Below are positions 28,115-38,200 of a stretch of 64,000 nt of DNA, one piece after another. The position numbers and the translations under genes are program-made. Position 1 is the first letter of the stretch. Every line of letters starts with the position of its first letter. The DNA is from G965198795 sp965198795 (lineage in GTDB: Bacteria > Pseudomonadota > Alphaproteobacteria > Rhodospirillales > Casp-alpha2): positions 3,038,001-3,102,000 of the forward strand of contig OZ240674.1 in assembly GCA_965198795.1 (NCBI GenBank). The letters run 5' to 3'. The notes below the pieces were generated by a model, which was given only the letters and a program-made list of their open reading frames with translations, was not told the origin of the DNA and did not search any database.

Positions 28115-30061
28115 TCAAGCGCGCGCTGGCGCGCTGGCGGCGGCCGTGTCCTTGCCCAATGCTTTCAGCACCGTCTTGACGATAGAGGGCGCGTCGAGGC
28201 CCGCCAATTTCACCTGATTGGCGGGCTTACCCTGCTCCAGGAATTTGTCCGGCATGGTCATGGCGCGGACCTTGAGGCCGTTTTCCAGCAGACCGTCGTT
28301 CGCCATGAATTGCAGCACTTGGGCGGCAAACCCGCCGATGGCGGCTTCCTCGATGGTCACCAGGACTTCGTGATCCTTGGCCAGCTTACGCAGCAGGTCT
28401 TCGTCGATGGGCTTCACGAAACGCATGTCGGCGACGGTGCACGACAGCCCCATGGCGCCTAGTTCCTCGGCCGCCTTGATGGTGTCGGACAGACGGCCGC
28501 CGACGGAGCAGAGCGCAACCGCCGTCCCTTCCCGCATGACGCGGCCTTTGCCGATGGGCAGGGCCTCGCCCCGAGGCGGCAGTTCGACGCCGACGCCTTC
28601 ACCGCGCGGGTAACGCACAGCGGACGGACGGTCGCCGATTTCCAGCGCCGTCCTAGTCATATGCATCAAGTCGGCCTCATCACCCGGCGCCATTATCACG
28701 AAACCCGGCAGCGCGCCGAGATAGGCGTGGTCAAAGGCGCCACAGTGGGTTGATCCGTCAGCGCCGACATAGCCCGCGCGATCAAGGATGAAGCGAACCG
28801 GCAGTTCCTGAATGGCGATATCGTGAACGACCTGATCGTACCCCCGCTGCAGGAAGGTGGAATAGATACAGCAGAAGGGCTTATAACCCTCGACCGCCAG
28901 ACCGCCGGCAAAGGTCACCGCGTGCTGTTCCGCAATCCCGACATCGAAACTCCGCTCCGGGAATTCCTCGGAGAACTTGTCAACGCCCGTCCCCCCCGGC
29001 ATGGCGGCCGAGATCGCGACAATCCTGTCGTCATGCTTGGCTTCTCCGATCAGGGCTTTGGCGAAAACCGAGGTATAGCTGGGCGCGTTCGGCTTCGACT
29101 TGTGCTGTTTGCCGGTCACCACGTCGAACTTGGAAACGCCGTGGTACTTGTCCGCGCTTTCTTCCGCAGGCTTGTAGCCGTGGCCTTTTTCCGTGATGCA
29201 GTGCAGCATGATGGGTCCCGTCTCTGGATCGTCCCGCAAGTTCTTCAACACCGGCACCAGATGATCCAGATTATGACCGTCCACGGGGCCGACATAATAG
29301 AAGCCCAACTCCTCGAATAGCGTACCGCCGGTTACTATGCCGCGGGCATATTCGTCGATCTTGGCGGCCGTCTCCTTGATCGGGCGCGGGAACTTCTCAG
29401 ACACCTCCTTGGCGAAGTGGCGCGCGGTGCGGAAGGATTTCGACGAGATCAAGCGCGACAGATAATTGTTCAGCGCCCCCACCGGCGGCGCGATAGACAT
29501 ATCGTTGTCGTTCAGGATGACGATCAGCTTGGCGTCGGAGGAACCCGCGTTGTTCATGGCTTCGTACGCCATACCGGCGGTCATGGAGCCGTCACCGATC
29601 ACGGCGATGGCGACGCCCTGCTGACCCTCGCCGGTTTTCCGGCCTTCCAGGAACCGCGCGGTCGCCATACCCAGGCCGGCGGAAATAGAGGTCGAGGAGT
29701 GGGCGGCGCCAAACGGGTCATATTCGCTTTCCGTCCGTTTGGTGAAACCGGACAGACCGCCGTCTTGACGGAGCGTGTGCATCTTGCCGCGGCGGCCGGT
29801 GAGTATCTTGTGCGGATAACACTGATGACCGACGTCCCAGATCAACTTGTCCGACGGTGTTTCAAACACATGGTGAATCGCAACGGTCAGTTCCACGACG
29901 CCGAGAGACGCGCCCAAGTGTCCGCCCGTTATCGATACGGTGCGCACCGTGTCATCACGCAGTTCCCTGGCCAGTTGCTTCAACTGGTCCATCGAGAACC
30001 CGCGGATATCGGACGGAAGCTTAACGGTGTCGAGAAGCGGCGTTTCGTGGGATTCGGTCAC
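28115..30061 (-). CDS. dxs: 1-deoxy-D-xylulose-5-phosphate synthase (Dxs)
   Basis: A 648-residue thiamine-diphosphate enzyme, the first step of the MEP isoprenoid pathway. Signatures are ITGGHLGASLGVVELTVA, WDVGHQCYPHKILTGRR, the ThDP motif GDGSMTAGMAYEAMNNAG with LNDNDMSIAPPVGAL, and the transketolase middle domain with DVGIAEQHAVTFAGGLA and DRAGYVGADGSTHCGAFD. I chose the GTG at 30061 (VTESHETPLLDTVKLP) because AAAGGT precedes it; the in-frame upstream extension looks non-coding. The downstream partner ispA lies just upstream on the same strand, linking precursor and prenyl chain synthesis. Confidence 0.96.
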   Translation of the reverse strand: MTESHETPLLDTVKLPSDIRGFSMDQLKQLARELRDDTVRTVSITGGHLGASLGVVELTVAIHHVFETPSDKLIWDVGHQCYPHKILTGRRGKMHTLRQDGGLSGFTKRTESEYDPFGAAHSSTSISAGLGMATARFLEGRKTGEGQQGVAIAVIGDGSMTAGMAYEAMNNAGSSDAKLIVILNDNDMSIAPPVGALNNYLSRLISSKSFRTARHFAKEVSEKFPRPIKETAAKIDEYARGIVTGGTLFEELGFYYVGPVDGHNLDHLVPVLKNLRDDPETGPIMLHCITEKGHGYKPAEESADKYHGVSKFDVVTGKQHKSKPNAPSYTSVFAKALIGEAKHDDRIVAISAAMPGGTGVDKFSEEFPERSFDVGIAEQHAVTFAGGLAVEGYKPFCCIYSTFLQRGYDQVVHDIAIQELPVRFILDRAGYVGADGSTHCGAFDHAYLGALPGFVIMAPGDEADLMHMTRTALEIGDRPSAVRYPRGEGVGVELPPRGEALPIGKGRVMREGTAVALCSVGGRLSDTIKAAEELGAMGLSCTVADMRFVKPIDEDLLRKLAKDHEVLVTIEEAAIGGFAAQVLQFMANDGLLENGLKVRAMTMPDKFLEQGKPANQVKLAGLDAPSIVKTVLKALGKDTAAASAPARA

Positions 30062-30161
30062 AGGTATACCTTTATTGTCGCATATCGCCCGGCGGGACCA
30101 GTTGGTCGAGGTTGAGGGACATATAGGTCTTATCAGCGCTTTTGTCAGTCCAAACGAAGCC

Positions 30162-30187
30162 AAAACCCTCGAATCACATAAGGGTTT
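30162..30187 (-). terminator. Weak hairpin with T-run between ispA and dxs
   Basis: Read on the - strand, AAACCCT and AGGGTTTT can form a seven-pair stem around an eleven-base loop, followed by a short T-run, about 80 bases after the ispA stop. It could be a weak terminator or attenuator before dxs. Low certainty. Confidence 0.3.
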
Positions 30188-30265
30188 AAGGTCCATTTAA
30201 TCCGGGCGTTTCCCGCCTGTATTGTGCTCGGTTGACGTAAAATTGCCGAGAAAGCGCCGTTTTAC

Positions 30266-31153
30266 TTACGAATCACGCTCTACGATAAACCTGGCCAGCG
30301 CCTTTAGATGGGCCGCCTTGTCCCCGAAAATATGTAGATGTTTGGCCGCCTGCTCACTTAGAGCATCGGCTTGGCGCCGGGCGTTTTCCACTCCCAATAA
30401 CGACACAAACGTCGCCTTGCCGGCATCCGCGTCCTTCCGGGTCTGTTTACCCACCTTTTCCGTATCGCCCTCGGCATCCAGCAGGTCATCCGCGATCTGG
30501 AAGGCGAGACCGATATCATGAGCGTATGCGTGAAGCCGGTGGCGGGCATCCTCGGACGCCTTGCCCAGGATCGCGCCCATCTCTGTGGAAACGGCAATCA
30601 AGGCGCCTGTCTTCATACGTTGCAACCGGGTGATCTCAGCCATCTCCAGCTCATTGTCCTCGGCCCACAAATCAAGCACCTGCCCGCCAACCATGCCATG
30701 GTCGCCCGACGCCTTCGCCAAAGCCATGACCAGATCGGCCCGCACCCTTGCGTCCGGATGCGTGGCTTCGCCGCTCAATACCTCGAACGCTTTCGTCAGA
30801 AGCGCGTCGCCGGCCAAAATCGCCGTCGCCTCATCGTATTTTATATGGCAAGCGGGTTGGCCACGCCGCAAATGGTCATCGTCCATGGCCGGCAAGTCAT
30901 CGTGCACCAGGGAATAGCAGTGTATCATCTCGACAGCCGCTGCAACGCGGAGCGCCTGATCGCGATCACAATCAAACAGTCCGGCTGTCTGCAACACCAA
31001 AAACGGCCGAACCCGCTTGCCGCCATCAAGACAAGCGTAGCGCATGGCCTCCATCAACTTGGCCTCATGGGTTTTAGGCACCGGAATCAGTTCATCCAAT
31101 GCCGCTGAAACGGCATTCGCGCCGTCCGCCAACGCGCGCTTAAAGTCGCTCAC
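30266..31153 (-). CDS. ispA: Polyprenyl (farnesyl) diphosphate synthase IspA
   Basis: A 295-residue trans-isoprenyl diphosphate synthase making farnesyl diphosphate. It has GGKRVRPFLVLQ, the first aspartate-rich motif DDLPAMDDDHLRRG (near residue 85) and the second, FQIADDLLDAEGD (near 225), plus KAGALIAVSTEMG-like chain-length region (KTGALIAVSTEMGAILG). The length and motif context fit the short-chain FPP synthase group. It starts 12 bases after xseB and belongs to the xseB-ispA-dxs transcript common in proteobacteria. Confidence 0.94.
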   Translation of the reverse strand: MSDFKRALADGANAVSAALDELIPVPKTHEAKLMEAMRYACLDGGKRVRPFLVLQTAGLFDCDRDQALRVAAAVEMIHCYSLVHDDLPAMDDDHLRRGQPACHIKYDEATAILAGDALLTKAFEVLSGEATHPDARVRADLVMALAKASGDHGMVGGQVLDLWAEDNELEMAEITRLQRMKTGALIAVSTEMGAILGKASEDARHRLHAYAHDIGLAFQIADDLLDAEGDTEKVGKQTRKDADAGKATFVSLLGVENARRQADALSEQAAKHLHIFGDKAAHLKALARFIVERDS

Positions 31154-31165
31154 TCCCCATTTCCC

Positions 31166-31432
31166 TTAATTCCCACCCTGAACGGGCTCCGTCTGTGAGC
31201 CGCCGTCTTCCTTGAAGACGATTTTATCCACCTTCAACTGGGCTTCCTTCAGTTTCGCCTCGCAGTGCTTCTTCAGCGCCGCCCCCCGCGCGTATGCATC
31301 AATGGACTGATCCAGAGAGCCGCTACCCTGTTCCAGGGTTTTGACAATCTCTTCCAGTTCGGCCAACGCGTCTTCAAAGGACAAAGCCGTCACGTCGCCG
31401 ACGACCGTCTTGGCCTCCACACTCTCGGTCAT
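31166..31432 (-). CDS. xseB: Exodeoxyribonuclease VII small subunit (XseB)
   Basis: An 88-residue helical protein with the family core SFEDALAELEEIVKTLEQGS followed by LDQSIDAYARGAALKKHCEA. It pairs with XseA to degrade single-stranded DNA. The position directly upstream of ispA is the classical bacterial arrangement. Length is normal. Confidence 0.94.
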   Translation of the reverse strand: MTESVEAKTVVGDVTALSFEDALAELEEIVKTLEQGSGSLDQSIDAYARGAALKKHCEAKLKEAQLKVDKIVFKEDGGSQTEPVQGGN

Positions 31433-31504
31433 TTAGGGAATCCCCGTTGAAATGAGGGAGCGCAGTGTATCCAGCCTCCCACAAGGCCGCAAGGACGAAG
31501 GTTG

Positions 31505-32437
31505 TCACCCCGCGGTCATTAAAGTCTCAACGTGAACGGCGGCGCTCGCCGCCAACGCTTGCAGATCATAGCCCCCTTCCAGACAGGAAACGACTCTCTC
31601 GTCACAGCATTCCCGTGCGGCGTTCATCAGTTGTTCGGTAATCCAGGCATAATCCTCGGTTAAAACTTGAAGTTGAGCCAACGGATCGCGCGCATGAGCG
31701 TCAAAACCGGCTGAAATGATCAGCAAGTCCGGATTAAAGCGGCGGAGTTCCGGTAAAATCTTGTCCCGCCAAGCCATCCTGAACTCGTTAGAGCCGGAAC
31801 CAGGGGCCAGGGGCGCATTGACAATATTGTTGTCAACGCCTGTTTCATGCGCCGCGCCGGTGCCCGGGTAACAGGGGGATTGATGGCTCGATCCAAAGAA
31901 CAGAGTCGCGTCGTCCTGAAACGAGTGCTGCGTTCCATTCCCGTGATGGACGTCGAAATCAACCACCGCGACTTTTCCGGCGCCATGCTTGACTTGCGCG
32001 TGACGAGCGGCCACGGCGACGGAATTAAACAGACAAAACCCCATGGCCTGGCTTTCTTCCGCATGGTGTCCGGGCGGGCGGACCGCGCAGAAGGCGTTCC
32101 GGGCGCCGCCGCTCATCACTTCATCGACAGCGGCGCAAGCCGCCCCGACGGCCCGGAGCGCGGCCTCGCCCGAGCGGGGCGACATGCTGGTGTCCGGATC
32201 CAGATAAATCCGTCCCTCGCCCGGCGCGGCGTCCATCACCTCATCAACATAGCGGGGACCATGCGTCGCCTTGATGGTGTCCAAATCACCTTCGGGCGCT
32301 TCCAGCTTGTTCAAATCTTTGAAAGTCTCCGCCTCCAACGCCCGCATGACCGCCTGCAGGCGCGCTGGACACTCCGGATGACCGGCGCCTGGATCATGAT
32401 CAACGCAAGCGTCATGATGATAGAGCAATGTGGTCAT
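31505..32437 (-). CDS. Histone-deacetylase-family deacylase
   Basis: A 310-residue zinc hydrolase of the arginase/deacetylase fold. It shows HHDACVDHDPGAGHPECPARL at the N-terminus, RPPGHHAEESQAMGFCLFNS (catalytic histidine pair), VDFDVHHGNGTQ (zinc ligands) and the C-terminal SAGFDAHARDPLAQL and GGYDLQAL. Bacterial members remove acetyl groups from polyamines or proteins; the substrate here is unknown. I chose the ATG at 32437, preceded by AGGGAGAG, over one seven codons upstream. It follows the WD40/cytochrome gene by 43 bases. Confidence 0.93.
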   Translation of the reverse strand: MTTLLYHHDACVDHDPGAGHPECPARLQAVMRALEAETFKDLNKLEAPEGDLDTIKATHGPRYVDEVMDAAPGEGRIYLDPDTSMSPRSGEAALRAVGAACAAVDEVMSGGARNAFCAVRPPGHHAEESQAMGFCLFNSVAVAARHAQVKHGAGKVAVVDFDVHHGNGTQHSFQDDATLFFGSSHQSPCYPGTGAAHETGVDNNIVNAPLAPGSGSNEFRMAWRDKILPELRRFNPDLLIISAGFDAHARDPLAQLQVLTEDYAWITEQLMNAARECCDERVVSCLEGGYDLQALAASAAVHVETLMTAG

Positions 32438-32480
32438 AGGGTCTCTCCCTGAAAACAAATGCGCCGTTCTCGCTGTTCGC

Positions 32481-33884
32481 CTAGTTGTCCGATGTTGTCA
32501 GTTCGCGGATGAAATCCACCAGTTCCGCCAATTGATTTGGATCAGTGACGCGCTGAACCGGCATTTTGGTGCCGGGCAGCATTACGTCGGGCCCCTCGTC
32601 AAACAGCTGGAACAACGTCTTCTCATTCCAAACGAAATCCTTGTTAAGCAGGGCCTGTGAGTATTTGTAATCCTTCAAACCACCTACCCTGCGTCCCCAA
32701 AGCCCCTGGAAATGGGGACCGGAACGACGCGGACCATCCGCCGTTAAAGCGTGGCAATTGGCGCATTTGGTGAATAACGCGGCCCCCGGATGTTTACTGG
32801 TCAACCAGGGCTTTTGCCGCGCCGTTTCCTCGTCCACCCCTTGCAAACCAATACGATCCCCGGTGCCAAGGTGCCAGACTTTCGCATTTTCATCGGAACT
32901 CGCCGTGACGGCGAAACGCCCGTCGGGCGTGAAACGTACGGCCCAGACAATCTTGTCATGGGCGAATATGGTGCGTATGGGTTCACCCGTTGAAAGATCC
33001 CATTGCACCAGGCGGCCATCCTTGCCCGCGGACAACGCGCTTTTGCTGTCCGGTGATATGGCCGTTGAGTAAACCTGTCCCCGGCGTCCCTCGCCATGCT
33101 CGATCGCGCGTACCTCCTTGAGGCCCTCGATATCCCAAAGCCGCAACGAGCGGTCGATACTGGATGAAATCAGCTTCATGCCGTCAACCGACGCGCTGAA
33201 CTGAGTGATACCCAGTTCATGGCCTTCCAACACCGCTTCGAGACGGCCGTCAGCCGTATCCCAGACGCCAATCTTGCCGTCATGGCCTCCTGCGGCCACC
33301 CACTTTCCGTCATTGACGAAAGCGACAGCGTTGACAGGCGCGCTGGCGGTGACGCTCAATAGTTCCTCACCCGTCTCCAGGTCCCAGACTTTCACCGCCT
33401 TGTCCCAGCCGCCGGTGGCCGCCCGATTGCCCTGCCCGTCGATGGCGGCGGCCATGACTTTGTGTTTGTGACCTTCAAGCGCTAAAATCTCGGCAGGCTC
33501 CGATTTAGCAAGATCCCAAAGAATAGCCGTCATGTCATCGCTGGTGGTGAGCGCCCGGTTGCCGTCCGGCAGAAACGCCACACTGGTCACCGGCCCCTCG
33601 TGGGCGTCCAGAACGGCGATTTCGGCCTGGTCGCCGAAATCCCACAACCGTGCCGTGAAGTCGAAGCTGCCAGTCAGCACACGGGTTCCGTCAGCGGAGA
33701 CGTCAACCGCCCGAACCATCCCGCCGTGGCCGATCAAGTCGGCGTCCGGCTTGTTTCCAAAAGGCGTCCCCGCCAGAAACAATGACAGGGCGGCAAACGT
33801 CCCCAAGCGCCGCAACCGCCGGCGCTCTCGAAGGACCCGGCCTTCCACTCCAAGAGCCGGCCGGTTCGGTTTCATGCGCAACAT
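32481..33884 (-). CDS. WD40 beta-propeller / cytochrome c fusion protein
   Basis: A 467-residue exported protein. A basic N-terminus and hydrophobic segment (GTFAALSLFLAGTPF) form a signal peptide or anchor. Residues 50-345 hold seven WD40-type blades, each ending in forms such as ARLWDFG, AILWDLA, VKVWDLE, IGVWDTA, LRLWDIE, LVQWDLS and AKVWHLG. Residues 360-467 are a class I cytochrome c domain: heme motif CANCH near 374, GPHFQGLWGRRVG, and the axial methionine candidate in PGTKMPVQRV. So a periplasmic electron carrier is tied to a propeller scaffold. Partner and role are unknown. The adjoining divergent RND adaptor gene is not obviously related. Confidence 0.85.
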   Translation of the reverse strand: MLRMKPNRPALGVEGRVLRERRRLRRLGTFAALSLFLAGTPFGNKPDADLIGHGGMVRAVDVSADGTRVLTGSFDFTARLWDFGDQAEIAVLDAHEGPVTSVAFLPDGNRALTTSDDMTAILWDLAKSEPAEILALEGHKHKVMAAAIDGQGNRAATGGWDKAVKVWDLETGEELLSVTASAPVNAVAFVNDGKWVAAGGHDGKIGVWDTADGRLEAVLEGHELGITQFSASVDGMKLISSSIDRSLRLWDIEGLKEVRAIEHGEGRRGQVYSTAISPDSKSALSAGKDGRLVQWDLSTGEPIRTIFAHDKIVWAVRFTPDGRFAVTASSDENAKVWHLGTGDRIGLQGVDEETARQKPWLTSKHPGAALFTKCANCHALTADGPRRSGPHFQGLWGRRVGGLKDYKYSQALLNKDFVWNEKTLFQLFDEGPDVMLPGTKMPVQRVTDPNQLAELVDFIRELTTSDN

Positions 33885-34067
33885 GGCGTTATATTGGAAT
33901 CATCGCCGCCCGCTTGCCAACAATCTTGTTGCCATTCAAGGAAGCCATGGCCAATCTTGGCGTCGAGCGGTCAGCAAACGCGCAAAGGCTTGCGTTACGC
34001 GCGTACCCGACCATGTATCAGCCAGATAAGCCGCCAGCGCCGCCGCCCTTATGGAGCCCTCCTTGAG

Positions 34068-35228
34068 ATGAGCCGCCACATCACCAAAGGTGTCACGGTT
34101 ATTGTGATCATGCTGGGATCAAACGCGGCCTTAGCACCGGGCGACGGCATGGCGCGGGCGCTTGAGGTGAGAGTGGCCATCGATCCTGTCATTGCTCAAC
34201 GCCGGGAACAATCCATTCCCGTGATTGGTCGGTTCGTCTCAAGGCGTTCCGGCCCCGTGGCGGCCCGCATTTCGGGCCCTGTTTCATCCTATGCCGTCTC
34301 TGTCGGGGATCGCGTAAAAAAAGGCGACGTGCTCGCCGTGCTCGTAAAGGATACTCTTGAATGGCGGCGCCGTCAGCGCCAAGCGGACGTGGCTGTCGCG
34401 AGGGCCGCGGCCAACACGGCGACCGAAACCTTGAAACTCCGCCGCCAGGAACTGGAACGTCTTGAAAGCCTGCGCCGCTCAGCCGCGTTTTCCCAGGCCC
34501 GTATGGAAGACCAACAGCAAGAAGTCGTCATGGCGGAAGCGGAGTTCGCCGAACGTGAGGTGGAGATCGAAGCCGCGCGGGCCGCTCTTGAGTTGGCGGA
34601 GATCAATCTACGCTATGCGACCGTGCGCGCGCCCTATGACGGTGTGATCACCTCCAGACAATCGGAAGTCGGCGCCTTCGTCAATGTGGGCGAACCAATT
34701 GTGACAATCGTTGACGACGGAGACCTGGAAATCGAGGCGGACGTCCCCTCCCGCAATATCGGCGGGTTAACCACAGGCCGCGAAATCACCGCGCGCCTTG
34801 ACAACGACAAGGCTTTTCTCGCCAACGTCCGCGCCGTCGTCCCCAGTGAAAATCCCCAGACCCGGACACGCGCGGCGCGCTTCAAAATTTCCGCGGACCA
34901 ACTGCGGCGCCTGGGCGCCCTCGCCGCCAACCAGTCCGTGACTTTGAACATCCCGGCGGCAACGGGCGAGCAAGTGCTGACCGTTCATAAAGACGCCGTC
35001 AACCGGCGCCCGGGCGGAGCCATCGTCTTTATCGCCAAAGACGGCAAGGCGGTTTTACGTCCTGTCGAATTGGGCGGGCCTGTCAACAACAGACTGGTGG
35101 TGATCAGCGGATTGAAAGCGGGCGAACTCGCCGTTATCCGCGGCAATGAACGCTTGCGCCCGGGACAGGACTTAAGCTTCGACGCGCCCGCGACCGTCAG
35201 CCGGCCCGGCCCGGCGCCCGAGGGGTAA
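34068..35228 (+). CDS. RND efflux periplasmic adaptor (membrane fusion protein)
   Basis: A 386-residue HlyD/AcrA-type adaptor. A signal segment (GVTVIVIMLGSNAALA) is followed by a biotinyl-lipoyl half-motif (AARISGPVSSYAVSVGDRVK), a coiled-coil hairpin (about residues 85-170), the second lipoyl half (ATVRAPYDGVITSRQSEVGAFV) and beta-barrel domains. It would bridge the inner-membrane pump encoded next and an outer-membrane TolC-like channel, for which no gene is seen here. The ATG at 34068 is chosen because the signal peptide starts there. The pump gene begins nine bases downstream. Confidence 0.92.
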   Translation: MSRHITKGVTVIVIMLGSNAALAPGDGMARALEVRVAIDPVIAQRREQSIPVIGRFVSRRSGPVAARISGPVSSYAVSVGDRVKKGDVLAVLVKDTLEWRRRQRQADVAVARAAANTATETLKLRRQELERLESLRRSAAFSQARMEDQQQEVVMAEAEFAEREVEIEAARAALELAEINLRYATVRAPYDGVITSRQSEVGAFVNVGEPIVTIVDDGDLEIEADVPSRNIGGLTTGREITARLDNDKAFLANVRAVVPSENPQTRTRAARFKISADQLRRLGALAANQSVTLNIPAATGEQVLTVHKDAVNRRPGGAIVFIAKDGKAVLRPVELGGPVNNRLVVISGLKAGELAVIRGNERLRPGQDLSFDAPATVSRPGPAPEG

Positions 35229-35237
35229 TCGCCGCCC

Positions 35238-38200
35238 ATGGACTTGATCCGCTATTCCATCATCAGGCCCATCGCCGTGGTCGCGGCGGTGCTGATGATT
35301 GTGATGTTTGGCCTAGTCGCCCTTCAGACCATCCCGATCCAGTTGATCCCCGACGTTCGAAAGCCGGTCATCAGCGTCACCACCAATTGGCCCGGCGCCG
35401 CCCCTGCGGAAATTGAACGGGAAATCCTGATCGAACAGGAAGACGTGTTGAAGGGAATTGAAGGCTTAAGCGAGATCACCTCAACGGCGTCCACCAACCA
35501 GGCCAGGATCAAGATGGAGTTCGAGATCGGCACCAATATGGACCGGGCGCTGCTGCTGACGGCTAACCGGCTCGACCGGGTGTCGGGATATCCCGAGGAA
35601 GTGGACGAACCCAGCATTCGCACGGCAACGGCCGAAGACAACGCCATTTCCTGGATGATCATCCGGCGCAACGAAGGCAACGCCAACCCGATTCATTCCT
35701 ATGGCGATTTCGTCGAAGACGTCGTACAGGATCGCTTGGAGCGCGTCCCCGGCATCGCGCGCATCAACACGTTCGGCGGCTCCAGCCGCGAGATGGTCGT
35801 CACGATCAACCCAGAGCGCATGGCTCGATTTGGCCTGACCGTGACCGACGTCGTCGCCCGGTTGCGGCAAGCCAACTCATCCGCGTCCGCCGGCGACGTG
35901 GACGAGGGAAAGCGGCGCTATGCGGTCAGGACGGAGGGCGAGTTCCAGGACCTGGACGACGTCCGGGGGGTGGTCGTCCGCTCCGTTAGGGATTCCGTCA
36001 CCGGCCAAGTGGCCCGCGTCACCATCGCCGATATCGGCGACGTGGTGTGGGGTTATTCCGAACCGGGCTCGCTGATTCGCTTTAACGGCGTCCCGGCGCT
36101 CGCCATGAACGCGATCCGGGAAAGCGGCGCCAACGTCATCGAGGCCATGACGGGCTTGCGCGCCGCCATTGAAGAGCTGAACGAGCAAGAAATTCCGGGC
36201 CAAAACCTGAATTTCAAGATGGTCTATGACGAGACGACCTATATCAATTCCGCTATTGATCTGGTGCAGCAGAATATCGTTGTCGGCGGTTTGCTCGCGG
36301 CCGCCATGCTGCTGCTGTTTCTGCGCTCCGGCGGCGCCACGTTAATCGTTTCCCTCGCGATTCCCGTATCCGTCATCGGCGCCTTCGTCGCCATGGCCGG
36401 TCTGGGCCGGTCGTTGAACGTCATATCCCTGGCCGGGATCGCCTTCGCCGTCGGCATGGTCGTCGATGCGGCCATTGTCGTGCTTGAGAATATCTACCGC
36501 CATCGCGAGTTGGGCCTTGGCCGGGCGGAAGCGGCGTACCGGGGTGCCAAACAGGTCTGGGTGGCGGTGCTGGTCTCCGCGCTGACGACGGTGATGGTGT
36601 TTATCCCGGTCCTGGTCATCGACCTGGAAGCGGGGCAGTTGTTCCGGGACATCGCGGTCGCGCTGTCAATCTCGGTGCTGATTTCGCTGGCCGTCGCCAT
36701 CACCCTGATCCCGGCCCTGGCCAACCGGTTACTGAAGACGGTCGACTCGGAAACCGTCAAAAACCGGCGAATTCCGATTGTGGACGACCTGGCTGGGATG
36801 TTCGTCCTATTGGTCATGGGCTTGACGCGGTGGGTCACCGGCGGACGCGCGCGCGCCATCGCCGTCGTCACCCTGCTCTGCACTGTCTGCGCGACCCTTA
36901 CATGGGCGCTGCTGCCCAAGCTTGAATATCTGCCGACAGGCAACCGCAATCTGATTTTCGGCTGGATCGTTCCGCCGCCGGGTTACAATTTGCAAACCAC
37001 GGAGCAAATCGCCCGCCGTTACGAGGAACGGTTAATCCCCCTCATCGCCGAATATACAGGCCCGGAGTCCGCAGAGGACGGCACACCGAAATTCAATCGG
37101 GTGTTTTTCGTCACCTGGCCGGGCAGAACGATTCTTGGTGGTGCGGCGGAGGACCCGTCACAGGTTAAGAAACTGATCCCCGTCATCAAGGAGACCGCCG
37201 CCCGGGAACCGGGGACCTTTTCAAGCGTCTCGCAGAGCTCGCTGTTCGGCCGCGGAATCGGCGGTTCACGCGGCATAGAACTGAACGTCATCGGCCAGGA
37301 CCTGGAAGTCCTGATTGAAAGCGCCCGGCGGGCGTTTGGTAAAATCCGTCAAGCCCTTCCCCCATCGGAAGGTCATCAAGCCCGGCCGCTCACGGAACTG
37401 TCTTTGGGAGCGCCCGAAGTCCGCGTCATTCCAAACAGGATAAAACTGGCGGATAACGGCGTCACAGCGCGTCAGCTATCGGACACACTGGACGCCTTCA
37501 ACGATGGCCTTCGCGTGGCGGAGATCACGATGGGCGGACGGCAAATCGATTTGACGCTCAAGGGCGACGCCGGCCAAGTGACGGAGACCCAGGGGATCGG
37601 CAACCTCCCTGTCGTGACTTCAAATGGCGCCGTTATCCCCGCAAGTTCGCTCGCGGACGTTGTTCTGACGGCGGGACCGACACAGATCAAACATTTTGAA
37701 CGCGAACGGGCGATCACCATCTTGATCATCCCGCGCGAGGAAATTCCGCTTGAAGCCGCCCTCGACCAGGTTCAAACGAAAGTTATTGACGCGCTGATTG
37801 AAGAGGGCTTGCCGGACGATATCAAACTGCGTCTCTCCGGCACTGCGGATCAACTTCAGAAAACTTGGGATGCTCTACGCCTGGACCTCGGGATCGCGCT
37901 AATCATTGTTTATCTGGTGATGGCCGTGTTGTTCGAAAGTTTCCGATACCCCTTGATCATTATGTTGAGCGTGCCGTTGGCGACCGCCGGTGGGGTGCTG
38001 GGTCTCACGTTGCTCAACCAGTTTCATCACCAGTCTCTGGATATGTTGACGTTGTTAGGATTCGTGATTTTGATCGGCATCGTCGTCAACAACGCCATCC
38101 TGCTGGTTCACCAAACCCTGCTCCACATACGCGAAGACGGCATGGAAATGTCCATCGCCATACAGGAAGCAACGCGGAACAGGATTCGCCCAATCTTCAT

